From Aporrectodea caliginosa (Eukaryota > Annelida > Clitellata > Crassiclitellata > Lumbricidae): DNA of 64,000 nucleotides. A program made the translations under genes and the position numbers. Numbering within the stretch: position 1 is the stretch's first letter; every line of letters starts with the position of its first letter. The notes beneath the pieces are model-generated. The model worked only from the letters and a program-made list of their open reading frames with translations. It searched no databases and was not told the origin of the DNA. This document shows positions 47,921 through 62,400 of the stretch, piece by piece. The stretch covers positions 2,855,610 through 2,919,609 of the forward strand of contig JACEVL010000062.1 in the NCBI GenBank assembly GCA_020284085.1, written 5' to 3'.

Positions 47921-48465
47921 CTGTAGACGGTAGGCTAGACCTGTAGACGAACTAAGCCTATATACGTCCCTGTTGCTGCGTTGCATACCGTATCAACTAA
48001 TTATATAAAACCACTCGCCCTAAAGAGCCGGGTTTCGGATGAACTTTAGGCCCATTGTCACTGCCTCACGAATTGAGACGTAAGCTTACACAGTCAAATC
48101 AGTTTGCAACACGTGGCTATATTTGGCTCTGGGTAATCTGTGATTTGAGTCTCTAAGAAGGCGAAACATGTCGCCAACGACAAACACCGTCTTTTACCCT
48201 GCCCATTGTGTACAGAGACTCCTTTATAATAACTGCTCTCTACCGCCCATCCTCCATGTCTTCGGCCGAGGCGCACAATACTTCCTCGTTTTGACGCTTG
48301 ACTGAACACGCGCGTCTAACAGCCAGCGGACGAAGTTGAAAGTGTGTCGACCGTGTGGTGTTAATGCTAGTTTCTTAGTTGATTCTGTAGTCGTCATATG
48401 TAATTATCTGACGGTGTTTAACTTATAATCTTCTGTTGATCGAGTACTGATTTTTGTTGTTGAGA

Positions 48466-51400
48466 ATGGCCACGTCTGGACCAACGCGAGGTTAGTAGAA
48501 CTTTGCGATATTAAAGTGAACAGGGTTTAGCTTAAATCAGGTCTGACGAGGAAGAAAAAGGGTTATAACGTAGTAGGCACTATGCCTCTCAAAGTTAAAT
48601 GCTCACCCGTGTTTGCTGTAACTTGTAAGAAGAATGCTAAGTAGCCTAATGTAACAGACGATTTCTTATAGCGCCTGTGTAGTATTATGGTAGTAGCCTA
48701 TATGGGTGAGAATTGAGCATTACGGTAGGCCCTTAGTTGTCATTCTCGCCATTCTTCTTGCCAACACGGTGTTCAGCAGAAGGAGCGTTTATGAGTGTTT
48801 CTGCTGTCCGCGTTATTTAAAATACTCTTTCAAGCTTCTGTGACAAGATAATGATATTCCGTTACGTAGGTTGGTTTCAGTCTTTCAGACAACCCAAATA
48901 AACTTTCAAAATTTTTCTAATGACGACTCTAACCCTGACTCTAACCGACTGTCACAACGCCTGACCTGACCCTAACCGACACTCACGAGGCCTAGCCTGA
49001 ACCCTAACCGACACTCACGAGGCCTAGCCTGAACCCTAACCGACCCCACGACGCCAATTTATAGAAGAAACTCTTTTTGAACAATGCGCATGCTCCGTGC
49101 GGTTGTGCATGCGAAGAGCTCTTCCGCCTTCCAAAATAGTAATTCTGCTGCTGATTTTCCGCCACAGAAGATTTATCCATTAATTATTCAGGTGGTTTTA
49201 TAACTGCGGTATAAAGCAGAGGCAAAAGGAAGTGATGGAAAGGATTTCGGCAAGCATTTACGCCATTTAGTATCGTGGTGCATGTATTTTTCTCCCGTAA
49301 TTTTAGGCGTCGTGAGAGTCGGTTAGGGTCAGGTTACGCGTCGTGAGGGTCGGTTAGGGTCAGGGTTAGGGTTTGTGTCGTCTTTAGAAAACATCGTACC
49401 TTCCGCGGAGCATGTCAAAAAATATCGCCCCACGCCCGAAAATACATGCACCACGATACTAAATGTTTGCCAGGATTTCTGCAAATCCAGAAAGGTAGGC
49501 TATGCCTAGGCACACGACAAAAAGATCGAACAGCAGAGATGGCACAACAGAAAACAGAAGTTAGTCTGCCAAGCATATAGTGTGACACAGTGACATTGTA
49601 ACAGTCTCAAAGGAAGAAGCTCAGAAAAGTGTCAAGATAAAAAGAGAGTCATGCATTATGTGGCAGCCACGGGGTCAGCCCGAATCCCCGAAAATGCTGA
49701 AAACAGACAAAAGCCCGATTTCCCGAAAACAGTTTTCTAGAAAGCGGCCAAGCTATTCAAAGTTAAATTGTAAACATGACAAAGACTTAGCGTGGCCTTG
49801 ATATACGATATACTGCCTATTCAAATGTTTATTTGTTAATTATATTCTTTCGGGTCGGACTTAGAAAATCAATTTCGGGGATCCGGCCGAAATGCCTTTC
49901 GGGGATTCTGGTTTCGGGGATTCGACCCGCACCCGCAGCCACAACCCCTCCATCAAGACCATCTGTTTCTCAGTGTGATGAGTCGCCTTCCACATCAGCA
50001 GAGTGATCAGTTAGGAAATTTCTTGGTCGAAGATGAGTTCGAAAGGACCGCAGTGCTGCGTATACTAGCGTCAAAGGCTGCTGACAAATCAGTTAGTGGA
50101 TCTTCATAATGCCAGGTATACTGTTGACTTTGTTTTGGGAGAGGTAGGTGTCCCTAGCTGCAATCTAGCTGCAAGTGGACGTCAGCTGTGTGACGCTTGT
50201 CAACTCCACAACAACTTTAAAAAACATTTTCTCTAGGGCTGTGGATTTTAATGATTAATTAATCGATTAATTGTTAAAAATTTTAATCGATTAATTTCGG
50301 TTTGTTCGATTAATTTTTGATTAATTTTATTACTTATTTTATGACGTCAACCGACCTATTTCCGCAATAAACAGTTTGGCGAACAGTAATAATGTGAGGT
50401 AAATGCTGATTGAAAAGTCGAAGATGGCGAAATTCTTGAAGATTTGTGTAGATAGAAGGTAGTTACTACTGACTACATTTCTCAGTTTGACAATTTGAAC
50501 TATAGCATGTCGAATGATTGAAGGATTATTACAGTGTATACAGTCTAAACAATTTTTCACGGTTTATGTAACATGGACCAAATTAATCGAAATTAATCGA
50601 TTAATCTCGATTAAAATTTGGAGATTAATCGATTAAAATTATTTTAATCAGTACCAGCCCTAATTTTCTCAGTTTTCAACAGAACTATTGAATTCTATGC
50701 ATTTCTGCGTATCACACAGAGGTTGGTAGTAGTACGAACAGATTAGGACTTTTAAAAATACAAGAATCGTTATTGCTTTTTCTTAAAAATCTGTGGTAAA
50801 ATTGCCACATATTGTAGAAATCCTCTAAAACTCCCATAGTATGTGTTTAATCGAACTGTCATTATTTTGTCTGTTCTCTGTTGTGCCTATTGGTAATCTT
50901 AGTATTTCTGACTCTGCCATCCTTTGGTTACGTTCGTTTTTCTCTGGCCATTACAATGCCGATACTTCCTAATAAAAGTATTGGCAATACCAATACTATT
51001 TCTTAAAAGTATTGCAATACCAATATCAATACTTTTACCAATACTTTTCAATAAGTAAGTTTACATTTATTCACATAAAATACGTGCTAACAGTGTCAAG
51101 CAGTAATGCAGTGTAGCCACTAACCTACGCTACATACATGAACTATCCTTTCCATAAAGTTGCAATACCACAATCTACCATTTCGCCATACGTAAAAAAC
51201 AAGCATTTCAAAATGCATGCTGCTTAACCATAATATACATAAAGGGGAAATACTCTGCCTCCTAAAGAAAAGAGTCTTTCCGCAGGTAAACCAGTTTTCT
51301 ACATAATGTAAATTTTTTTAATGGACTCGCCCTTAGCAAACTTCAGACACTGATATAGGGAATTTCCCATGGAATCGCTCGGGCCAATGTATTTGCACTT

Positions 51401-53408
51401 CTGCAGTGAATAGCCTGACATTCTCAGTGTGTTAAATGGCCTTATATATATATTCTAAGTGGCTTTTTAAAAATGGTTGATTGCCTTATTTGTATAGTGA
51501 ATGGTATTTTACTAATGGTTATTTAAATTTTGTAGGCAATGCTGTTAAAATAATGTCAGTTTACTTCCGTTTTATGTTATATGTGGCCACATACTTGACT
51601 TGACTTGTCTTGCCTTTAACTTGTTAAGCGGTGATTCACCTCAATACTGGGTCATTTAAAGGGGCATTTGCTATGTGAAAGAACTTTTAAGTTGGTCCTT
51701 CAATAGACTGTATACATGTTAAGTAAAACTGCAACAGAATGTTTAACTTGAATAGATATATCAAATCTCTGAACTTCACTAAACTTGCAAAATCAAAATG
51801 ACAAAGAATAAACAATGTTTTCAGCAGTTTAACGTAAACCTTCAGTGTGCATTCAGATTCCAGTGAGCTTTAGAATTTACTTCTATGAGAGAATCCATAT
51901 CTTCAATTTGTAAAATTTAGCACTCCATGCCATTGCTATTCTTCCAGTGATTTCAGTCTGAGATAGAGATTCCTTGGCTAGCTTCCTTCTAGTCTTTGTT
52001 TTTGTTAGTATTTAGAGCACTGGGATATATAGTAGAAAGATAAAGATTTACAGAAGTTTATGACTTCAGTTGAGTTGAGAACATTTCAGTCTTCACTGAC
52101 CATTATTGTTTTGGTATTTTCTTTTCATCTTTTCAATTTTTGGACTATATACAGATGTAAACACCACCCATAAGGTATGAGTTTCTTTGAGAAGGTTTTT
52201 TGAAGTGGTTATGCTTGAATGCTTGGTTTATTACCTTGTTTTGTAAATTTGTACCTCAATACAAATCATAACAGCAAGAAAGGCTGAGGCTTAAACGTGA
52301 CAAGTAACTGAATCCAAGTTGAGCATAATTCTAAAGTTTCTTTTTGCTCAGAGAGCTGTCAGGCACTACTTGGACCCAGGACTGCCATTCAGCTGATTCG
52401 ACAACTTCAGTATGAAGTCAGACCATCAAAATTTGAACAAAGAACAATAGTAAGTGACTTATTTATTATTAAAGTAATATATGCAGCACCACTCTTATAA
52501 TATAATCAGAGGCTGCAGATGTAAAGGGTTGAGGTGTTTGAAGTGCATTATGGGTAAGAGGTGCAACTTTATAATGGCTGCACTGTGGAATGTGCTTATG
52601 CATTTAATACTTCTGTGAGCACGCTGGCCACATTGTGGCATTTTACATTGAAGATGGTAATGAAGATAGATGGTGATGACGATGGTGATGAAGATGGTAA
52701 TGAATATAGATGGTACTGAAGATGGTTATGAAGTTGGTAATGAAGATAGATGGTGATGAAGATGGTGATGAAGATGGTAATGAAGATAGATGGTACTGAA
52801 GATGGTGATGAAGATGGTAATTAAGATAGATGAAGATGGCCAATTTGTGACTGATGTGTTTCTGTTGAATTGCAGTTGCTGACAAACTACCGATTCCATC
52901 TATTACCACTCAAAACTCCTCTGAGGGTAAAATATGGTTGCACAACTCCTACTACACATGTCAACCAAAATTTGTTTAAATAATTTTGACTAAAGTTTGA
53001 CTGGATTTGGTTGTGTAGGAAAGTGATAATTGAATTAGTGATTAGATTGCAATTAAAGCTAGATTATGATCTTGAATTGGGACTTCATCTTTTGCTTGAA
53101 TCGGCTACTGATCCTTCCATTCCTTGAAACTGATTTCGGCCAGAACTGGTGGCCACTTTTTGTACATCTCCACAATACAATAGTATCCATTGTGTTGATG
53201 ATACTGCCTGCATGGAGTGGGCTTCCTTAAGATGTATGTGTGTGTATATATATATGTAGGGATTGACTTCTCTGGCACCAGATCATTAGTGCACCCAGAC
53301 ACAGACTCAGATGCTCCAACCGTATATAGAGGGTGTGGAATTCCAGGCCGCTGACCACAGACCGACTGACTAAGTGCCAACAGAGAGATTAAAGCAGACA
53401 GACAAAGT

Positions 53409-53445
<37 letters not shown>

Positions 53446-56400
53446 GGACTAGACAAGGCAGAGATATGAGTAAAGCGAGTAACGCAAACGACTGACTCGA
53501 CTATAAATATATTTCAGACTGGAAGGCAGAGAAGAGTTCAGACCAGCAGACGGTCAGACAAGTCAGCCAAGCAGTACGATAGTTTGTTGTCACCATCGAT
53601 GTACACTGTTTGCACTGTTTGACATTAACTTCTTCTGGGAGTTGTCAGTCGTCAATGGCCTTTGGACCGTGGCCGGGTCATGACCGTGGCAATGAACAAT
53701 CATCACGCCGGCCTTAGTTAAGCTGCGACGACTACGACCCAAACCCCTCATACACTGCATATATATGGATGTATATATCTGATTTGTTTTGGTCTCCGTG
53801 TCTTTGTAATTTGCCCGTATTTTCACACTGGTTAACTAGTTGCTAACACTTCAAACCTATCAGCCTCTTAGGCTGGCTTAAGGAACTGCTCTTTTCTTCT
53901 TCTGACTATGCCTCTGCTTGATGTTAAATATGCTTCAGAGGATATATATATATGTACATGTATCATGAAAGACAACTGTAAATTTCCAAACAACAATAAC
54001 AAATGAAATAATAGCAATAAATTAAAATATATTAAATTTAACAGTATAATTCTAAATACTGCAAATAGGGTTGCCAACTCTCCCATTTTCAGCAGGTTCC
54101 AGAGGTCGTTGAGATGGTCACTATGTAAGAACTTTAGCACACAATGGGGGACTCTGTAAAAATGGCTGCTATAGGTGGCGCCAGGATGGGATATAGTTTG
54201 GCTACTCTAGGTAAAATGTGTGCTCTGTTGTGCGGTAGGTTTATTTCATAGACATCTTACATTTAATATATGATGTCTATGGTTTACTTACGCTATAGTT
54301 GTCTAAAGTTTGACCACATCACATACTGGCGACGCCTATCGCCGCTTAAAGGAACTGCTCACAGAGTCTCCCATTGTGTAGCTAGCTTCATGTCCTCTTG
54401 TATACCGGTTATAGTGGTGTCATTTGAATACTAGAAAAGGAAAAGCAAAAATAAATATTAATTATTGCTATTAATAGTAATTTGTAACTTCTGTAGTGCC
54501 AGTGTCCAATGCACAGGGTGCATTGGACTAGTGTTGTTTTCGTTAACGAAAACTAAAACGAAAACCTTCGTTAACGAAAACAAAAGGTTTTAGTTAACTA
54601 AAACTAAAACTAAAACGAAAACTAGAGGAAAAACGATAACGAAATAAAAACTAAAACTAAACCAGTCGAAACTAATAATAACGAAAACACATAACGAAAA
54701 CCACAACGAAAACACATAACGAAAACCTAGCGTCTTAGGATACTCAAAGTTTTTTGGATATACGCGCTTTGTAATCAGCACTTCGTTCGGTAATCTTCCG
54801 TTCTTTGGAATTTTATCAGATGTCCGAACTAAATTTCGGTGGTAGACCTAAAACTAGTGGAGTATGTGACTATTTTAAGTATCAATTTGAAACAGAGTGT
54901 ATTGAGTGAATCCTTTTTGGTGCAAAAGCTGTATGCGGGAAACATATTGCCAGACTCAGTGAAATAACTAAAACTAATAATAACTAAAACCCCTGCAATG
55001 TAAAACTAATAATAACTAAAACTAAAACTTGGCGAAATAACTAAAACTAATAATAACTAAAACACCTAGCATGTAAAACTAATAATAACTAAAACTAAAT
55101 CTCAAGGCAAAACTAAAACAACACTACATTGGACACTCGGTTGTGGGACCGAGTATCTGGAATGGGCTTCCTCTTGAGCTCCGTCTCTTACCTAGGAACT
55201 CTTCACCTGCATTTTATACCTCTCTGAAAACTATTCTTTTCAGCCGTGGTTGGGCCGGGAGCGCCTCTGAGTAGATATCTTGAAGGGGCGCTATATTAAG
55301 TTTCATTGATTGATTGATTGATTGATTGATTGATCAACCTATGGTGCAGTAAAGCCAATTCCCTATCAGGTCCAGAAGATTATTGCATTGAGACAGAGAG
55401 ACCAGTAGAGATTTGGTGGATAAGCAATCGGAAACAGATACCCCAGAAGTTGAGCATGAAGTGATGCAAGCAACTGAGGAGAAGAAGCAGATCAGGGAGA
55501 GAATCTAAAATTTAGGTCAGCTCATTCACCCAGCACAGTTCTAGGTTTATGTATGACCGAAGAAAGGCAATCAGATGACCTTGCTGAATATGATAAGACT
55601 GAGGAATACTGACTAATTTTAAATACTATGGTTGGCCATAGTTAAATGTTTATAAACCATGAGCCCCTCTTTGAAAGAGCTCTTCTGCTGAACAGGAAGC
55701 CAATACAGTAATTTAAGTGCCAGGTTATATGTTCATACTTTCATGTTTTTTTTCAACTGTAGCAAAAGAGTTCTGAACCCTCTGAAGCTTTTTGCAGATT
55801 GGACTTATTGGTACCAGTAAGAAGTGTGGCAAAATATCAAATATGTGTATTGATTGTAAGATTGTGAGAAGTTTTGATAGTGGATAAAATGTGTAACTGC
55901 TGTGATAATCTCTTGCTGCAGTTGGAGTTATCGTTCAACCTATTGGAAATATCAGCAGTTGAAAGTTCAGCTCCTGGCAAGGTATAGCAGTCTCCTTTAA
56001 CACTTTAATGACGTTTAGTACACCCCCATCGTTAAAGGGTTAGAGAAAGTGGCAACGTTTTTCTTACTTAACTGTTCAGACTACAATTATACTTTCTAAT
56101 AGATTTTGCTTCCTACCATAGTGCATTTTTATCATTTCTAAAGACCTCTTAGCACATTTAAGAGATGTTTTAAAAGGCAGTCTGTAAAGGTCCAGACACT
56201 TATATGTACGTTAAATTCTCAGTTACATTGTGCAAGGACCAATTTAAGCTGTATACTAGTATTGTTTGCTAAAACAGTTGCCTATAGCAATCCATGTATA
56301 ATTGTATCTGTCCCTCTCTGTGTGCCTGTTTGTCCTTCTGCCTTTTTCTGTGTGATAATCTAGGTACTTGCCTGTATACTTGCTTCCATGTGTCTTGAAG

Positions 56401-59400
56401 TCTGCCTTTCAGTCAGAAGTCATGTCACTTCTGTTAGTTTGAATTCCAGCCTTTACAACAAACTTGTGAAATATGCCAACTGAGCTGTTAATTATTTGCC
56501 TATTTTATGCAGAATGAAGCTGAATGATTTCTTGCTTATTCACTGTAGCTTCTGATTGCAACTGATGCAAAGAGAATCAACTTACAGAACGCTTCTAATG
56601 GGGATGGGGCAAATATCGACGAAGTCATGTTCGTAATGTTTGAGGCGCTGCTCAACACTTTTCCAGACGTTCCACTCGAGTTGGTTTCAGCAGCAACTAC
56701 TTTTAACATTTTAGGACTTCTTGTAGGGATGATGATGATGATATGACAATGTCAGTGACTAATAATGGGGAGGATAAGCACAACATTGGTGGTGGTTGTG
56801 GTCATGATCATGGTGGTGGATGCATAATGATAACGGCAATGACTTGCATGATGATTGGATCAAAATATTTTAATGCATGATTATAGCGACTACAGGGATT
56901 AAGACCAAAAACATATTATGTCCAAACTTGTATGATGCATTTGTAGGAGGCTGATTGCAAGAATTGACGTCAGTCCACCAAATCGTTGGACGGAGTTCAC
57001 TGAGCGGCTAGAGATTATCAGGCGCCCGGGCGGAATGTGTGGAAACTTCTCTGGTGCCTATGCCTTCATTTGCGATCGCATGAACCTGCCTTATCAGGAT
57101 GATGTTGCTTGGGTGAGTCATTATGATGTTCTTTTGGGGAGTGATGTAATCACCCATCTGTTGTTAGCAATAGTGGGCAGGCTTCGTCCAGTGATTTAAG
57201 GGTCTTCAGGATAGGGCACAGTAATAATGATGGCACAACATTTCCTACTGGGCACTTGGGTAAGGATCGAACTGAGGAGTTTGTATTATGGTCTGAGAGA
57301 TGAACATTGGTTGCATGTGCAATCTTTGCTTTAATATTCTCAGTGCCTTTGAGAAATTCTCATAAGCTGCTATTGAAATGTAAGATACTAGTGCATAACG
57401 ATGCATACGTGCATACCAGTACATAATATAATTATACCGGTATATACGTACCTGTGCATGCTGACATACGTGCATTGCATACATAATGTATTTAACTGCT
57501 TACCAGTACTTACACATGTGCATACTTGTATGAGTACATTTGCATACATACAGTTTCTCACCATTCCACTGTATTCTAGCTTTGGACTTAAAAATTTGGC
57601 CCAATTTTTAAGTCCTTTCTAAAGGGGTAAGCTGCTTGAATATTTGTTTAAAGCTTTTGTATGGAAATTTTTATGAGACGGTTTTTCACAATCCAACCAC
57701 AGGACGCCTAACTAATGCGCTTGTTTGTCAATGTGCTACTTGGCTTTCATATCAGAGTATTTGGTAGTAAACACAATAGCTTAAGCCACTACACCTCTTT
57801 GGAATGGTCTCCATGGAACTACATTAACTCTTACCATGGGGTTATCAGCTAAAGAACTGGACCAATATTGCAATCTATAACATCGGGTCTTCTAGTACAG
57901 AGTCAATATTGACACTTAGTTGACAGATTGTAATGTAATTAGCAACTTCTATTGTGCCGGTGTCTAATGCATCTAAGGCATCAACCGATGGCGCAGATTG
58001 TGTCTACTATTTAGTGATACTTGTGTAAGATCAGAACATTCTTATGATCAGAATATTTTTAACATCATTCTTAAGATCAGAGCATTCTTAAGACCAGAGC
58101 ATTCTTAGTTCAAAGCCCATATAAAGCAGGATTGATGCCAATTCACCAAACCTTCATAATTTAATCACCTGTGGCCTCTCTGGTAACTGTCATATTAGAG
58201 ATTCTTGATTTTCATTGAAAATGCTTCTCTGTCATCAGTCAACACCTTATATGATCGGATCCCCACTTGATATGGGATGCCAGACAACTGTGTTGGGATT
58301 ATGACAGGTGTCCACTTGTTATATCCTCTATTGAGAAGAACTTCTACTTGTTTCCAGCTTATGCAAAATGAAGCTCACTCATGGGTTTATCATAATACTT
58401 TTTCTGTATTTTTTTTCTGTTCTTTTGGCTTCTCCTTGATATGTCAAGGTGGTATTGGCTATAGTAATTTGTCTGACAGAGGCAATAGTGTTCTGGTCCA
58501 TTGTAGTCTTTTGACTGGCAGCCTGTAAAAGCCATTGGCATGGTTTGCCTTTGTTGTGTTTTGCCATTTGAGGCTCTTTCATATTTTAATGACATGTGCC
58601 TTTCAGGTATTGTCAGGGTAGGAATCTTGCATTGGATCCGTTATATAATCCCAGGCGCGGATTTAGAGGGGGGCGGAGCCGGCGTACGCCCCCCCTAAAC
58701 CTGCAGCAAATGTTCTCAAACTAAACTGACCTAAAACTAATATAACTGCAATTTGGGAATAGGATGTTTGAAGTAGCTGGACCGGCAGAATGGAGCTCTC
58801 TTACCGGAGCTCTCTTACCTACTTACCTGAGTTGCTAGCAGACGTTACCCACGTGACCAATGACTTTTGCCGTGACGTCATTCACAAAGTTCATGTACAG
58901 ACAAAATTTACGTAAATAGAAATTGGTCAATTAAAAAATATGTCGAGTGGTCCGCCGTCAAAACGGCTTAAACAAGCAGTTTTATCATTCGCGAATAAGT
59001 TGACTGCCGTTGGTAAGACATAGGCCTATCTTAGGTCTAAATCTCAAAAGATGGCAGTGTTGAACGAGCAAATTCTAGTCTGCGATTTGTGAAGTCGTGT
59101 TTCCGAAGTACAATGAACGAGGACAGATTTAATGCACTCATTTTATTGTTTGTCCACAAGGACATCAAGTTAGACATTGATGACATTATCAATGCCTACG
59201 CCAGAAAGCATCCAAGGAGAATGACACTGCTTAATCCACTGGCATGTGACACTTAATTATTTTCTTTTTGGATCAAGGGTTGCATGATCAAAACCGATAA
59301 CTGATTTATAATCGTTTCACTGTTAACCTTCAGTGGAGACCAGTTGTTTTATATGAGAAACTATATATTTTTAAAGTTCCATAACATTTTCTATAAAAAG

Positions 59401-62400
59401 GATCATTATAGTTTTGCGTGATCTAATTTCATATATATATATATATATATATATTTACGGGATTGGATTGGTAGTATTTACGCCCCCCCTAACCAGAAAT
59501 CCTGGATCCGCTCCTGAATCCAGTCCTTTTTCTCTTCCTATTGTCTTCTGTGCTGTAATACTATAGCACCATTTCACTGTGAATGTCATCTGTACGTACC
59601 TGTCAAAATTTTTTATTTTGACATAGATGACTGAACCTAACCCAACATGCCTCAATATTTTGCTATTGGGGTCCATAAGTACCAATAAGCTGTTTCAAAT
59701 TAAGTAGCTTTCCTGCATGCTGCAGTTTTGTTAAACAGTTTGGTAAGAGAAGTGTGATATGTAAGAATTGTTTCAGCTATTAATAATTGGTCAATCATCT
59801 CATGATAACATTTCCTTAATCTATAAAAGTTACTTGCTTTCTACATGTTCTTTATGGTCCTTATCTATGGTTGTCAAAGATTTCCTAAACATTTCAAGTT
59901 CATCCTCCTAATTACCGGTAGTCCTGATGTTTTAATTAATTATTCTGTCTTACAAATGAAGACAGTAGCTATATGACAGTAGCTACACAACACACAATAC
60001 AACACATCACAATACAACTGGGGCGCGGTGGTTTAGGGGTATGTTCGGTGCCTTGCAGCTGGAGGGTTGCGGGTTCGAATCCACCTCAAAGTCGCCCGCG
60101 TAGGGACCCTGGGCAAGTCCTTCACTCGCAATTGCTCATGCGCTTCGGCGTGAAACTCCGATTCAGCGTTCGCGCAGTAGTCGGGAGCGCCACTGAATGG
60201 GAAATCTGGTAGGGGCGCTATAACAAGTGTTCAAATACAATACAATATGATGTACTTTTTCTGTTGCTTGTCTGTGGAAGTCATTCTTCTTAAATTTGAA
60301 TGGATGGTTCAGTTTTAATATTCAGGTTTTACATACTCACACATTCCAAGGTTCTGGTAAAACATGTGTCCACAGTTCCACACTACTGTGATTGCCATAA
60401 AATATCATGACCAATTAAACATGTTTATGATAATCAACTGAGATTAAAATTGTTTTTTTATTGAAATTAGGATGTTGACACGATCTATCATGCACATGAA
60501 ACTGTCGAGTTGACTCTTTCCGATTTTGAATATTTAGAGCCAAGGTCAGTTCAGTTTTATACATAAACTTGATGATTATTTAATTTAAGTTGTAAGTAAT
60601 TGCTTGAAGTTAAGTTCAATCTATAGATTTCATGTTTACTTTAACATGCACTGGATTATCATACTATAAAAATATAAGAAATGTCAAATAGAAATGAAAT
60701 GTTTTGACTGTAATCATGAATTTGTAAGGCACTTCATCAAGAGAAACTTCTCAGAGGCACTCCCTAACCTGGCAGCAGTAAACCATGATCAACAATAAGT
60801 AATTGTTAACTAATAAAATTCAGTCAAATTTATGTGTAACAGATTTTTCCAAAAGTCAATAAATTAATAAAGGTCACCTTGCAGAATAGTAAGGTTAAGG
60901 TACTTTGATAAGGTAACTATTCACTTATTTCAAACCTCTCTAAGTAGTTTATTGACCCTGCGCATGAGCATCTGATGGACAATGCAAACAGAACATAAGG
61001 AATCCTAGACGCTTGTTTAGCTCTGCAAGGATCTGTTAGTTTCCTGAACAAGCTGACTTCTATTTGAGCTCCAGATTTTAATTGAAAGGATGTGCTGCAG
61101 TCTGCTGGTTACTGTTGGTCACCTAGTACACTGTTATTACCTGGACACCAGTGCATATTGTTAATCGGTTTTGGTTGCTGTTGGCTCAGTGATAAAGTTG
61201 CTGAATATGTTTTATAAAGATAGGCAACAAATTAAGCTGTGGGGAAAACTATGGCTGTAGTACTTGGTACACGTGCTTTGTTGTAGAGTTCAGTTGAGCA
61301 TTCTACAGCCTCGCTTATGGCTGTTTAGATTATCCAGTTGTGTTTGAATTCATATATAGGCGATTTCATTTATAGACGTGTAAAGTATATTCTGATAGGA
61401 ACCACCCACATCACTTGCTTCTTCTAATTCTGATGTAAAATGACAATTCCATACTATTCATGCCCATATTGACCAATTCTGCCATGGACAGTTCAGGATT
61501 AGTAACTCACTCCTGCCGGATCAGGTCGCTAGCAATCTGATATGGGAAGCACTGAAATAGACAAGATAATTATTATAGTATAATGACATCATATGTAAAA
61601 ATAGCATTTGGTTTGCTTGCAGAAGGTTGTTGATTTTTTTATTTTTGCATCCAATTTGTTGTTTGATTTTGAGATTAATTGTGATGAAAAGACCCAAAGT
61701 GATGAAAATGCATATAGGTGGTAGCAGTTGTGAGACACATTTTGGACAATACAGATGATGGGTTTTGTCTTATATTGTCGAAATTAATGCCGATTTAAGG
61801 CTGATAATGAGCAGATATGGAAAGCCAAGTGCTTGATAGAGTGTAAATTCCAGCATAAACCTCGTAGACTGATGCAAAATTACTAAGACTGCAGCCAGGT
61901 CTGAGAAATACAATGTCCATTTGTGCGTCAGTGACTGTTTTATTATTTGTTATTGTATTTTTATTATTATGCATAAATTTATTTAAAAGTGCCACTAAGT
62001 CGATGATATTGTGAGCCTCTCCTGAGATGGTTTCCATGTAGGGTAGGGACCTTCAGTGAGTTCTTTACTCACTCAGTACTCAACATGTACGTTTAATGTA
62101 TATTGAGTACTTGTACTTGTACATTCAACTCAAGTACTTGTAGTTAGTTGCAGTGCTTTTTTTCAGCCGGAGCGGTCCGGAACGGCGTTCCGGAACCTTT
62201 TTTAAGCTATTAAAAATAATTCAGCTAATTTAAATTTTTTTTAAATTATTTAAAATTACTTAGACACTTTTATGTAATTTTAGTGCTTTCAGTGTTTATT
62301 ATATATATCAAATAAAAATATTAGCATAAAATATGCCCCTATAATTGTTCTGAATTTGTTGAGTTCCGGAACCTTTTTTTCTAGAAAAAAAGCACTGGTT

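Noticed and set aside
50943..51060. Repeated aatactttt/accaatac words looking like the left end of another hAT element
   Set aside because: No matching right end or target duplication could be found, so no element is called.
57245..57622. Overlapping open frames rich in H, C and Y
   Set aside because: Derived from a degenerate gcatac/catacgt low-complexity stretch in CARMIL intron 6.
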